35,598 nt of DNA from CAZMHL01 sp045605445 (GCA_045605445.1 JAZUPZ010000018.1:1-35598), one strand, 5' to 3'. Counted from the first letter of the stretch, positions 1-7,539 are shown. Numbers and translations: made by a program. The notes: a model not told the origin generated them from the sequence alone.

Positions 1-72
1 TCGCATATCCATTATAACACAGATTTTAAATTCGGCACTATAATTTTTGTTTTTTCTTCCTGTTTTACCCAT
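1..72 (-). CDS. IS3-family transposase OrfA, N-terminal fragment (24 residues visible)
   Basis: From an ATG at base 72 the minus strand is open to the window edge and encodes 24 residues, beginning MGKTGRKNKNYSAEFK. The basic start followed by the YSAEFK signature is typical of the helix-turn-helix OrfA proteins of IS3-family elements, which bind the element ends and are joined to the OrfB integrase by frameshifting. A GGAGG at bases 88-84 (minus) lies 11 bases before the ATG, so it supports this start with slightly long spacing. The reading frame is cut by the window, so whether the transposase is intact cannot be judged. Confidence 0.8.
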   Translation of the reverse strand, partial: MGKTGRKNKNYSAEFKICVIMDMR

Positions 73-113
73 AAAAATATGCACCTCCAAAAGTGTCTAA
101 CTTTTGGGGTGCA
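1..113 (-). mobile_element. Terminal part of an IS3-family insertion sequence (cut by window edge)
   Basis: Read on the minus strand, the element starts at base 113 with TGCACCCCAAAAGTTAGACA. This resembles the terminal inverted repeats of IS3-family (IS150-like) elements, which begin with TG. A transposase OrfA start follows 41 bases inside. The rest of the element, including orfB and the other inverted repeat, lies outside the window. The tip is 34 bases past the stop codon of pckG, in the same orientation. The target duplication cannot be read because only one end is present. Family assignment rests on the tip sequence and the OrfA N-terminus and is from memory, not a search. Confidence 0.8.
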
Positions 114-114
114 T
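79..114 (-). repeat. IS inverted-repeat end forming an RBS-sequestering hairpin
   Basis: On the minus strand, bases 114-101 (ATGCACCCCAAAAG) pair with bases 93-79 (CTTTTGGAGGTGCAT), with a 7-base loop and one bulged base. The 3' arm contains the GGAGG ribosome binding site of OrfA. RNA that enters from outside the element would contain both arms. RNA started inside the element, past the first arm, would not. Confidence 0.8.
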
Positions 115-117
115 ATC

Positions 118-136
118 AAAAAAGGGATTCTTTTTT
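118..136 (-). terminator. Weak possible terminator after pckG
   Basis: The minus strand reads AAAAAAG, a 5-base loop, then CTTTTTT just past the pckG stop codon. The stem has a single G-C pair, so termination here may be poor. The IS end lies immediately beyond. Confidence 0.35.
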
Positions 137-147
137 ATTGCTGATAA

Positions 148-1923
148 TTATTTCAGGTTTCCTTCAAGAATTTCAAGCTGTTTTTTGATTGCGGCAGGAA
201 GTCTGTCACCAAACTGTGCAAAATATTCTTTCTGGTTTTCTACATCTTCGTTCCATACGTCTTTGTCAACTGTGAGAAGAGCTTTAAGCGCATCCATATC
301 TATATCAAGATCAGTAATGTCTATATCTTCAGGTTTTGGCATATAACCAATTGCACTTTCAACAGCATCTGCTTTTCCTTCACATCTGTCAAGAATCCAA
401 AGGAGAACTCTCATGTTGTCACCGAATCCGGGCCACATAAAGTTACCTTCATCATCCTGTCTGAACCAGTTAACATGGAAAATCTTAGGAGCTTTTTCAG
501 GATCCATTTTATTACCCATTTCAAGCCAATGTCCAAAGTAGTCAGCCATATTGTAGCCAACGAAAGGTTTCATAGCCATAGGATCTCTTCTTACAACACC
601 AACTGCACCTGCAGCAGCAGCAGTAGTTTCAGAAGCCATTGTTGCACCAACGAATACACCGTGTTCCCAATCTCTTGCCTGGTAAACCAATGGAGCACAT
701 TTAGCACGTCTGCCACCGAATACGATAGCAGAAATCGGAACTCCCTGAGGATTTTCAAATTCTTTTGAAATACATGGGCAGTTTACTGCGGGAGCAGTAA
801 ATCTTGAGTTAGGATGAGCCAACTTATTTCCTTCTGCAGTGTATTCTTTGCCGTTTACTTTAGCACCCTTCCATTCAGTTGCATTTTCAGGAGGATTCTT
901 GTCAAGACCTTCCCACCAAACAGTATTATCATCATTGTTTATAGCAACGTTTGTGAAAATAGTGTTTTTCTTTGTAGCTTCAAGAGCATTAAAGTTAGTT
1001 TTTTCACTTGTTCCCGGAGCAACGCCGAAGAAGCCTGCTTCAGGGTTGATAGCATAAAGTCTGCCGTCATCGCCGATTCTGAGCCATGAAATATCGTCAC
1101 CAACTGTCCATACTTTATATCCCTTTTCTTTAAGATATTTTGGCGGGATAAGCATTGCAAGGTTTGTTTTACCGCAAGCAGACGGGAAAGCTGCACAAAT
1201 ATATTTTACTTCGCCCTTTGGATTTTCAAGACCGAGAATAAGCATATGTTCAGCCATCCAACCTTCCTGCATACCGAGGTATGATGCAATTCTGAGAGCA
1301 AAACATTTTTTGCCGAGAAGAACGTTGCCGCCGTATGCAGAGTTGATAGACCAGATTGTTTTGTCCTGTGGGAACTGTACAATATATCTGTCGTCAGGAT
1401 TTACATCTTTTTTAGCGTGAAGGCATTTAACAAAATCGTCACTGTCACCAAGGTTGTCAATAACAGTTTTTCCGATTCTTGTCATAATAGCCATATTGAG
1501 AACAACATAAATGCTGTCTGTGAGCTCAATACCAATTTTAGAGAATGGTGAGCCTACAGGGCCCATTGAGTAGGGAATAACATACATTGTTCTTCCTATC
1601 ATTGAACCTGTATAAAGTTTTTTAAGTTTGGCATACATTTCTGCAGGGTCCATCCAGTTGTTAATAGGACCTGCTTCTTCTTTTGTAGGAGTACAGATGA
1701 AAGTTCTGTCTTCTACACGTGCTACGTCGTTTTCAGCTGTTCTGTGATAGTAACAGCCTGGGAGTTTTTCCTGATTAAGCTTAATCATTTCGCCTGTAGC
1801 AACAGCTTCTGCTCTTAAAGCTTCAAGCTGTTCCTCTGAACCGTCAATCCATACAATGCTTTCCGGTTTTGTCATTTCAGCCATTTCATTGAGCCAATCG
1901 AGAACAACTTTGTTGTTTGTCAT
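148..1923 (-). CDS. pckG: Phosphoenolpyruvate carboxykinase (GTP)
   Basis: The 591-residue protein has the length and motifs of the GTP-dependent PEP carboxykinase family, which interconverts oxaloacetate and PEP in the cytosol. The kinase-1a/P-loop motif FPSACGKTN lies at about residues 246-254, with the reactive Cys250, Lys252 and Thr253. The metal-binding VGDD motif is near residues 274-277. The segment with MGPVGSPFSKIGIELTDS (about 120-137) is characteristic of the GTP family and is not found in ATP-type PckA. The start is supported by GGAGG eight bases upstream. It lies downstream of rsmA on the same strand with a 63-base gap holding a small palindrome. No convincing private promoter was seen, so it may be co-transcribed with rsmA or use a regulated promoter that I cannot recognise. 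In an anaerobe it could serve gluconeogenesis or anaplerotic carboxylation. Confidence 0.96.
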   Translation of the reverse strand: MTNNKVVLDWLNEMAEMTKPESIVWIDGSEEQLEALRAEAVATGEMIKLNQEKLPGCYYHRTAENDVARVEDRTFICTPTKEEAGPINNWMDPAEMYAKLKKLYTGSMIGRTMYVIPYSMGPVGSPFSKIGIELTDSIYVVLNMAIMTRIGKTVIDNLGDSDDFVKCLHAKKDVNPDDRYIVQFPQDKTIWSINSAYGGNVLLGKKCFALRIASYLGMQEGWMAEHMLILGLENPKGEVKYICAAFPSACGKTNLAMLIPPKYLKEKGYKVWTVGDDISWLRIGDDGRLYAINPEAGFFGVAPGTSEKTNFNALEATKKNTIFTNVAINNDDNTVWWEGLDKNPPENATEWKGAKVNGKEYTAEGNKLAHPNSRFTAPAVNCPCISKEFENPQGVPISAIVFGGRRAKCAPLVYQARDWEHGVFVGATMASETTAAAAGAVGVVRRDPMAMKPFVGYNMADYFGHWLEMGNKMDPEKAPKIFHVNWFRQDDEGNFMWPGFGDNMRVLLWILDRCEGKADAVESAIGYMPKPEDIDITDLDIDMDALKALLTVDKDVWNEDVENQKEYFAQFGDRLPAAIKKQLEILEGNLK

Positions 1924-1964
1924 TTTTAATTCCTCCGTTTCAATTTTTGCAAAATATTTTTAAA

Positions 1965-1979
1965 TCTGATTTAATCAGA
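1965..1979. promoter_or_regulatory. Perfect odd palindrome between rsmA and pckG
   Basis: TCTGATTTAATCAGA is a perfect inverted repeat of two 7-base arms around one base. It lies in the 63-base gap between rsmA (stop at 1987) and the pckG start. It could be an operator for pckG or a small hairpin. Without a long stem or a clean T-run it is a poor terminator. Its function is not established by the sequence. Confidence 0.3.
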
Positions 1980-1986
1980 GTTTGCA

Positions 1987-2835
1987 CTAATCTGATAACA
2001 GGTCAGACAACCTTTCGAAGTCTTTCATAGAAAGTGTTTCGCCTCTGCATTTTTCATTTAATCCGCAAGCTGTAACTGCATTTGTAATTTCCTCTTTAGT
2101 CTTGTTTTTAAGTCCTGACGCAAGAGCGTTTATTAGTGTTTTCCTTCTTTGTGCAAATGCAAACTTAATCAGTTTGAAAAACATTTTTTCATCTTTGGGG
2201 TTAACCGGAGGGTTTTCCCTGATTTTAAGATTTATAACGCTTGAGTAAACTTTTGGACTTGGTACAAATACCTCTGGAGGTACTGTTAAAAAGATTTCGG
2301 GTTGTGAATAATAATTAACTGATAAAGTTATTGCACCGTAATCTTTACTTCCGGGAGCAGCGGCAAATCTTTCAGCAACTTCCTTCTGTATCATTACTGT
2401 AATGCTGCTTATCTCACTTTTCTCCTCAAGCAGTTTCATAACAATAGGTGTTGTAATATAATAAGGTAGGTTAGCAACAACTTTAACATTTTTTTCGTTT
2501 TTTGTAAGCTGATCAATTGAAATTTTCATAATGTCATTGTTGATAATTTCTATATTATTATACTCAGATACAAGATCGGTTAAAACCGGAACAATCTTTT
2601 TGTCAATTTCTACTGCGATTACCTTTTTGCATTTTTCTGCAAGCCTTGTTGTAAGAACACCAAGACCGGGTCCTATTTCGAGCACGGTATCATTTTCTGT
2701 TATTCCTGAACCATCTATAATAGCAGAAAGATATTCTTCGTCAAAAAGAAAGTTCTGACCTAGTGATTTCTGGAAATTTAGCCCATGCTTTGACATTATT
2801 GATTTTATTTCATTAACTGACGAAATATGGGACAT
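1987..2835 (-). CDS. rsmA: 16S rRNA (adenine1518-N6/adenine1519-N6)-dimethyltransferase
   Basis: RsmA (KsgA) dimethylates two adjacent adenosines in the loop of helix 45 of 16S rRNA, late in small-subunit assembly. The 282-residue protein shows the family entry motif QNFLFDEEY, the SAM-binding VLEIGPGLGVLTT, and the NLPYYITTP catalytic motif. The frame is open further upstream, but the start at 2835 is preferred. It gives MSHISSVNEIKS and has TGGAGG five bases upstream, whereas the extra 39 residues are a low-complexity hydrophobic translation of an AT-rich leader that contains the promoter. It is transcribed divergently from rpsB. Confidence 0.95.
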   Translation of the reverse strand: MSHISSVNEIKSIMSKHGLNFQKSLGQNFLFDEEYLSAIIDGSGITENDTVLEIGPGLGVLTTRLAEKCKKVIAVEIDKKIVPVLTDLVSEYNNIEIINNDIMKISIDQLTKNEKNVKVVANLPYYITTPIVMKLLEEKSEISSITVMIQKEVAERFAAAPGSKDYGAITLSVNYYSQPEIFLTVPPEVFVPSPKVYSSVINLKIRENPPVNPKDEKMFFKLIKFAFAQRRKTLINALASGLKNKTKEEITNAVTACGLNEKCRGETLSMKDFERLSDLLSD

Positions 2836-2863
2836 AAATACCTCCAGAATAATAATCAAAAAC

Positions 2864-2892
2864 ATTATATCATATAATTTAAAAAAAAGCAA
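2864..2892 (-). promoter_or_regulatory. Sigma-A-type promoter for rsmA
   Basis: On the minus strand TTGCTT and TATAAT are separated by 17 bases, and a TG sits just before the -10 (extended -10 form). Transcription would begin about 20-25 bases before the ribosome binding site of rsmA. Confidence 0.65.
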
Positions 2893-2939
2893 AAGAAACT
2901 TGAAAAAAATAGTAAAAAATAAAAAAATTAGAAAAACTA

Positions 2940-2968
2940 TTGATTTTTTCAAATGTTAGTGATATACT
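2940..2968 (+). promoter_or_regulatory. Sigma-A-type promoter for rpsB-tsf
   Basis: TTGATT and TATACT are separated by exactly 17 bases. The start point would fall near 2975, leaving a leader of about 105 bases before rpsB. Confidence 0.7.
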
Positions 2969-2988
2969 ATTAAGGCTGTAATTAAGCA

Positions 2989-3052
2989 CATGCTGAATTT
3001 GCTGGTGGTGCCGGCGGTGTCCGGTGATCGGCAAAAAACTAAATTCAGTATG
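2989..3052 (+). promoter_or_regulatory. Structured 5' leader of rpsB (probable autoregulatory RNA)
   Basis: Bases 2989-3000 pair with 3041-3052 in a 12-bp stem (one G-U). The enclosed 40 bases include a strikingly GC-rich stretch, 3001-3032, in which CCGG 3011-3014 can pair with CCGG 3021-3024, or GCCG 3010-3013 with CGGC 3029-3032. The structure sits between a good promoter and the rpsB ribosome binding site, and there is no T-run. Ribosomal-protein leaders often bind the encoded protein; that S2 binds here is inference. Confidence 0.6.
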
Positions 3053-3079
3053 GAAGAAAAACCATGGAGGTGTAGTAAA

Positions 3080-3817
3080 ATGGCAGTTATTTCAATGAAA
3101 CAATTGCTCGAAGCGGGTGTACATTTCGGTCACCAGACAAGAAGATGGAACCCCAAAATGGCAGAGTATATCTTTGCAGAAAGAAACGGTATCTACATTA
3201 TTGATTTGCAGAAAACCGCAAAAAAAATTGAGGAAGCTTATGCTTTTATCAGAGACATCGCAGCTGATGGCGGCGAAATTTTGTTTGTAGGTACAAAGAA
3301 GCAGGCTCAGGAATCAATCAAAGAAGAAGCTGAAAGAGTTGGAATGTATTATGTAAATGCAAGATGGCTCGGTGGTATGCTTACAAACTTCGGTACTATT
3401 AAGAAAAGAATCGAAAGATTGAAACAGCTTAAGAAAATGGAAGAAGACGGCGTATTTGAACTTCTCCCTAAAAAAGAAGTTATTAATCTTAATAAGGAAA
3501 CTGAAAGACTCGAAAAATATCTCGGTGGTATCAAAGAAATGAAAGATATCCCTGCAGCTATGTTCGTAGTTGATCCTAAAAAAGAGAAAATTGCAATTTC
3601 TGAAGCACACAAGCTTAACATTCCTGTTGTTGCAATTGTTGATACAAACTGTGATCCTGAAGAAGTTGATTACCCGATTCCCGGAAATGACGATGCAATC
3701 AGAGCTGTTAAATTGATTGCTTCTACAATCACAAACGCTATTCTTGAAGGTAAACAGGGTGAATCTTATTCTGTTGAAGAAACTTCAGAAGAAGCAGTTG
3801 CAGAAACTGAAGAATAA
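3080..3817 (+). CDS. rpsB: 30S ribosomal protein S2
   Basis: S2 is a primary component of the small subunit, at the head-body junction. The 245-residue protein begins MAVISMKQLLEAGVHFGHQT, the conserved family start with the GVHFGHQTRRWNPKM block, followed by the ERNGIYIIDLQKT block and the conserved WLGGMLTNF segment at about residues 94-102. The frame is open upstream to 2990, but that part is leader RNA. The start at 3080 has GGAGG nine bases upstream. The C-terminal tail after about residue 230 is acidic and variable, as usual. It is followed by tsf 21 bases on, the classic rpsB-tsf pair. Confidence 0.97.
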   Translation: MAVISMKQLLEAGVHFGHQTRRWNPKMAEYIFAERNGIYIIDLQKTAKKIEEAYAFIRDIAADGGEILFVGTKKQAQESIKEEAERVGMYYVNARWLGGMLTNFGTIKKRIERLKQLKKMEEDGVFELLPKKEVINLNKETERLEKYLGGIKEMKDIPAAMFVVDPKKEKIAISEAHKLNIPVVAIVDTNCDPEEVDYPIPGNDDAIRAVKLIASTITNAILEGKQGESYSVEETSEEAVAETEE

Positions 3818-3838
3818 TTTAAAGCGGAGGAATAGAAA

Positions 3839-4729
3839 ATGTTTACAGCTAAAGACGTAAAAGAATTAAGAGAAAGAACAGGCTGCGGTATGATGGACTG
3901 TAAAGCTGTTCTTGTTGAAGCTGATGGCGATATGGATAAGGCTATTGAACTTCTTAGAGAAAAAGGTCTCGCAAAGGCAGCTAAGAAGGCAGGCAGAATC
4001 GCTGCTGAAGGTCTTGTTGAAGCTTATGTTACAGAAGATAACAAAGTTGGTGCTATAATCGAAGTTAACTCTGAAACTGACTTCGTTGCAAAGAATGCTG
4101 AATTCAAAGCATTTGTTTCTACACTTGCTAAAATTGTTGCAGAAGAAAATCCTGCTGATGTTGATGCTCTTAAAGCTCTTAAATATACAGATACTGAATT
4201 AACAGTTGATGATATGCTTAAAGAAAAGATTCTTACAATCGGCGAAAACATGAATATCAGAAGATTCACAAGATATGAAGGACAGGTTGTTTCTTACATT
4301 CACGGCGAAGGAAGAATCGGTGTTATGGTTAATGTTGAAGGTGATCTTTCAAAAGGTGCTGAAGCGGCAAAAGATGCAGCAATGCAGATTGCAGCTATTA
4401 ATCCTCTTTTCCTTACAAAAGAAGTTGTTCCTGCTGAAACTATTGCCAATGAAAAGAACATTATCATGGCTCAGATTAAAGAAGATCCCAAGAATGCTAA
4501 CAAACCTGAAAATATTATTGAAAAAATGGTTGATGGTAAAATCAACAAATATTTCCAGGAAAACTGCTTACTTCAGCAAGCTTTTGTTAAAGATGACAAA
4601 GTTACAGTTGCTAAATACCTCGAATCAAATGGCGTAATGGTAACAGATTACGTTAGATTTGAAAAAGGTGAAGGCATCGAAAAGAAAGAAGATAACTTTG
4701 CTGAAGAAGTAGCAAGCATGATGAAATAA
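3839..4729 (+). CDS. tsf: Elongation factor Ts
   Basis: EF-Ts is the nucleotide exchange factor that regenerates EF-Tu-GTP in the cytosol. The 296-residue protein has the N-terminal UBA-like region with the TGCGMMDCKAVLVEADGD signature (residues 15-32), the conserved ETDFVAKN motif near residue 80, and the two-subdomain core of usual length. AAAGCGGAGG lies just before the ATG. It is the second and last gene of the rpsB unit: a strong terminator begins eight bases after the stop, so the pyrH-frr genes that commonly follow in Firmicutes are not here. Confidence 0.97.
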   Translation: MFTAKDVKELRERTGCGMMDCKAVLVEADGDMDKAIELLREKGLAKAAKKAGRIAAEGLVEAYVTEDNKVGAIIEVNSETDFVAKNAEFKAFVSTLAKIVAEENPADVDALKALKYTDTELTVDDMLKEKILTIGENMNIRRFTRYEGQVVSYIHGEGRIGVMVNVEGDLSKGAEAAKDAAMQIAAINPLFLTKEVVPAETIANEKNIIMAQIKEDPKNANKPENIIEKMVDGKINKYFQENCLLQQAFVKDDKVTVAKYLESNGVMVTDYVRFEKGEGIEKKEDNFAEEVASMMK

Positions 4730-4737
4730 AATAATTT

Positions 4738-4765
4738 AACTGCTGCAGTAATGCGGCAGTTTTTT
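4738..4765 (+). terminator. Rho-independent terminator of rpsB-tsf
   Basis: An 8-9 bp GC-containing stem (ACTGCTGC with GCGGCAGT, one G-U) with a 6-base loop is followed by a run of T. It ends only 17 bases before the next start codon. Confidence 0.85.
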
Positions 4766-4782
4766 AGAAGGAGTTTTAATTT

Positions 4783-5508
4783 ATGAATGTACTTTCAATC
4801 GGAAACAGTTTTTCTCAGGATGCTCAGAGATATCTCCATCAGGTGGCAAAATCTGTGGATGAAGATATAACTGCTGTAAATCTATTCATAGGTGGTTGTT
4901 CCCTTTTTACGCATTTTGCTAATATCGGTAATGATGCCAAGGTATATGAATTACGGTATAATGGTGAAAACACACGCTTTAAAGTTTCAGTAAAAGAAGC
5001 CCTTCTCAGCAGAGAGTGGGATTTTATTACTATTCAGCAGGCGAGTCATTTCAGCTATGATTACAACACATATCAACCTTATGCTAACAAGTTGGTTGAA
5101 TACATAAAAAAATATGCTCCCAAAGCTAAAATACTTATTCATCAGACATGGGGATATGAGTCGAATTCCGAAAGAATTATCAACCAAGGATTTGAAAAAT
5201 TTGAGGATATGTTTGCAGAAGTAAAAAAAGCATATGCCAAACTTGCTGAAGAAGTTAAAGCAGATGGTATTATTCCTAGTGGTCAGACTATGTCAAATAT
5301 GCTGAAAAACGGCTTGGAAAAAGTTCACAGAGACTGCTTCCATGCTGATTTGGGATATGGAAGATTTGCACTTGCTCTTACATGGCTTGAATATCTCACA
5401 GGTAAAGATAGCAGAGAAGTACAGTTTAATAATTTCGATATTGAAGTATCGGAAAAAGAAATTGAAATTGCCAAAATTTCTGCACATGAAGCCGTTGAAT
5501 GTAACTAA
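4783..5508 (+). CDS. DUF4886 / SGNH-like hydrolase family protein
   Basis: The 241-residue protein resembles the DUF4886 family, which has an SGNH/GDSL-type hydrolase fold. The N-terminal GNSFS (residues 7-11) supplies the candidate nucleophile Ser9, GG at 37-38 fits the block II glycine, and RDCFHAD (183-189) gives an Asp184-x-x-His187 pair like the C-terminal catalytic dyad. No signal peptide or membrane segment is visible, so a cytosolic esterase-like enzyme is likely; the substrate is unknown. AAGGAG nine bases upstream fixes the start. It has no clear promoter of its own: it lies between the tsf terminator and its own terminator, so expression may depend on read-through. Confidence 0.75.
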   Translation: MNVLSIGNSFSQDAQRYLHQVAKSVDEDITAVNLFIGGCSLFTHFANIGNDAKVYELRYNGENTRFKVSVKEALLSREWDFITIQQASHFSYDYNTYQPYANKLVEYIKKYAPKAKILIHQTWGYESNSERIINQGFEKFEDMFAEVKKAYAKLAEEVKADGIIPSGQTMSNMLKNGLEKVHRDCFHADLGYGRFALALTWLEYLTGKDSREVQFNNFDIEVSEKEIEIAKISAHEAVECN

Positions 5509-5512
5509 ATAT

Positions 5513-5536
5513 AAAAGCGCTCTTTGAGCGCTTTTT
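5513..5536 (+). terminator. Rho-independent terminator after the DUF4886 gene
   Basis: AAAAGCGCTC, a TTT loop and GAGCGCTTTT form a perfect 10-bp stem that runs into a short T-tract. The symmetry allows some activity in both directions. Confidence 0.85.
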
Positions 5537-5537
5537 G

Positions 5538-5566
5538 TTGATTTTAAACGTAATCTGTGTTATACT
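5538..5566 (+). promoter_or_regulatory. Sigma-A-type promoter for nadE
   Basis: TTGATT and TATACT are separated by 17 bases, directly after the preceding terminator and about 20 bases before the nadE ribosome binding site. Confidence 0.7.
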
Positions 5567-5594
5567 GTTAAAAATAAAACAAAGGGAGTAAATT

Positions 5595-7502
5595 ATGAAG
5601 AACGGTTTTATAAAAGTTGCAGCAGCTTCGCCTAAAGTGAGTGTTTCAGATTGTAAATATAATAAGAATCAAATAATTTCGTGCATCAGGAAAGCAAGAG
5701 AGCGCGGGATAAAACTTTTGGTTTTACCTGAACTTTGTGTTACCGGATATACATGCGGGGATTTGTTTTTTCAGGATTTACTCTTGTCAGAGGCTATGAA
5801 TGCAATATCTGAGATTAAAAGGGAAGCTTTAAACATAATGGTTATGGTTGGAGCTCCAATGATTTATAACAATAAACTTTATAACTGTTCTTTTGTTATG
5901 TATAACGGAAACCTTCTGGGAATTATACCGAAGAAAAATATCCCGGCGAGTGGAGAATTTTATGAAAAAAGATATTTCGAAACGGCGTTTGAGGGTGTAA
6001 AAGAAATAGAATTTGAAAACAGATCAATTCCTTTTGGTACAGATGTAATTTTTTCTTGTTGTGAAATTCCGGGATTCAGAATTGCTTGTGAGATCGGGGA
6101 GGATCTGTGTGCAGTTGAGTCTCCTTCTGTAAAACATGCTCTTGCCGGAGCAACTGTTATTTGCAACTTGTCGGCAAATTGTGAGATTGTAGGTAAGGCC
6201 GATTATAGAAAAAAACTAGTAACAAATCATAGTTCTCGTATTGTGGCGGGATATATTTATGCCGGGGCAGGAGAAGGTGAGTCAACTCAGGATTCTGTTT
6301 ATTCGGCACATTGTATTATAAACGAAAACGGAACGTTGCTAGATGAAAGTATATGGAATGAAAAAAAATTCGTTGTAAGTGAAATTGATGTGTTTGCATT
6401 AAATAATGAAAGAAGAAAAAACACGGAGTTTAACAACGGTTCTATTGAACAATATGTATATGTTCCTTTCAATATCAAACCTGAAAAAACAGTTCTCACA
6501 AGATATGTGGAACCTTTTCCCTTTGTCGGAGACGAAGGATACAAACAAAACGAAAGGTTTGAAAGTATTCTTAAAATTCAGTCTGTCGGATTGAAAAAGA
6601 GAATGGAACATACTAATTGTAAAAAAATAATAGTTGGCATTTCCGGTGGGCTTGATTCCGCTCTGGCATTACTTGTTATGGTGCGTTCCGTTGACATGCT
6701 GAAAAGAGATAGGAAAGATATTGTGGCTGTTACTATGCCTTGCTTCGGAACAACAGAAAGAACAAAAAATAATGCGGAGCTGCTTTCAGAAAGTCTTGGT
6801 GTAACACTTAGATATGTTGATATTACGAAGTCTGTAAAACAACATTTTGAAGATATTGCACAGAATGAAAACAATTATGATGTAACATATGAGAACAGCC
6901 AGGCGAGAGAGAGAACCCAGGTTCTTATGGATATTGCCAATAAAGAAAACGGTCTTGTTATAGGAACCGGAGATTTGTCTGAACTTGCTTTGGGCTTTGC
7001 TACTTATAATGGCGATCATATGTCTATGTACGGAGTGAATGCGTCAGTTCCTAAAACTTTAATCAGACATCTGGTGAAATATGAAGCAGACAAGCTTAAT
7101 AATCCGGGAGCTCAAATGGCTCTTTATGACATTTTGAGCACTCCTGTAAGTCCCGAACTTATTCCACCGAAGAATGGCGAAATAAGTCAAAAGACTGAAA
7201 GTCTCGTCGGACCTTATGAACTCCACGACTTTTTCCTCTATTATATGTTCAGACATAATTTTTCTCCTTCAAAGGTGTATAGGTTGGCAATTTACGCATT
7301 TGGAAGTAGTTATAGTAATGCAGAAATTCTTAAATGGATGAAAATGTTTTACAGAAGATTTTTTTCGCAACAGTTTAAACGTTCGTGCTTGCCGGACGGA
7401 CCTAAAGTAGGCCCTGTTTCGCTTTCTCCGAGAAGTGATTTCAGAATGCCGAGTGATGCTTCGTGGAAATTGTGGGAAGCTGAAATTGAATCATTGAAGT
7501 AA
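5595..7502 (+). CDS. nadE: NAD+ synthetase, glutamine-dependent type (amidase plus synthetase domains)
   Basis: NadE makes NAD from deamido-NAD, ATP and ammonia, the last step of NAD synthesis. The 635-residue two-domain protein has an N-terminal nitrilase-like amidase (about 1-280) and a C-terminal ATP-pyrophosphatase domain with the SGGLDS P-loop near residue 350. In the amidase, Glu46 (LPELCVTGY) and Lys113 (IIPKKN) match two of the three catalytic residues. The third site is odd: families normally read E-I-C-E-D-L-W, but here it is EIGEDLC at about 166-172, so the nucleophile position is Gly168 with cysteines at 165 and 172. The synthetase motifs look intact. The enzyme may therefore depend on free ammonia, or use a displaced cysteine. 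GGGAG before the ATG supports the start. It has its own promoter and terminator. Confidence 0.93.
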   Translation: MKNGFIKVAAASPKVSVSDCKYNKNQIISCIRKARERGIKLLVLPELCVTGYTCGDLFFQDLLLSEAMNAISEIKREALNIMVMVGAPMIYNNKLYNCSFVMYNGNLLGIIPKKNIPASGEFYEKRYFETAFEGVKEIEFENRSIPFGTDVIFSCCEIPGFRIACEIGEDLCAVESPSVKHALAGATVICNLSANCEIVGKADYRKKLVTNHSSRIVAGYIYAGAGEGESTQDSVYSAHCIINENGTLLDESIWNEKKFVVSEIDVFALNNERRKNTEFNNGSIEQYVYVPFNIKPEKTVLTRYVEPFPFVGDEGYKQNERFESILKIQSVGLKKRMEHTNCKKIIVGISGGLDSALALLVMVRSVDMLKRDRKDIVAVTMPCFGTTERTKNNAELLSESLGVTLRYVDITKSVKQHFEDIAQNENNYDVTYENSQARERTQVLMDIANKENGLVIGTGDLSELALGFATYNGDHMSMYGVNASVPKTLIRHLVKYEADKLNNPGAQMALYDILSTPVSPELIPPKNGEISQKTESLVGPYELHDFFLYYMFRHNFSPSKVYRLAIYAFGSSYSNAEILKWMKMFYRRFFSQQFKRSCLPDGPKVGPVSLSPRSDFRMPSDASWKLWEAEIESLK

Positions 7503-7510
7503 TAAGAAAA

Positions 7511-7539
7511 GAGGTTCCTTTAAAAAGAACCTCCTTTTT
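7511..7539 (+). terminator. Terminator shared by nadE and the convergent DUF4364 gene
   Basis: GAGGTTC and GAACCTC form a 7-bp stem with a 9-base loop, followed by CTTTTT on the plus strand. On the minus strand the same stem is followed by TTTTC, so it can also serve the convergent gene that stops at 7538. Confidence 0.8.

Noticed and set aside
2836..2952. 39-residue hydrophobic extension of rsmA that could pass for a signal peptide
   Set aside because: It covers the promoter -10/-35 region and low-complexity AT DNA. RsmA is cytosolic and the start at 2835 has a good ribosome binding site.
2990..3079. Longer in-frame start for rpsB
   Set aside because: The extra residues come from the structured leader; a strong ribosome binding site and the conserved S2 start both point to 3080.
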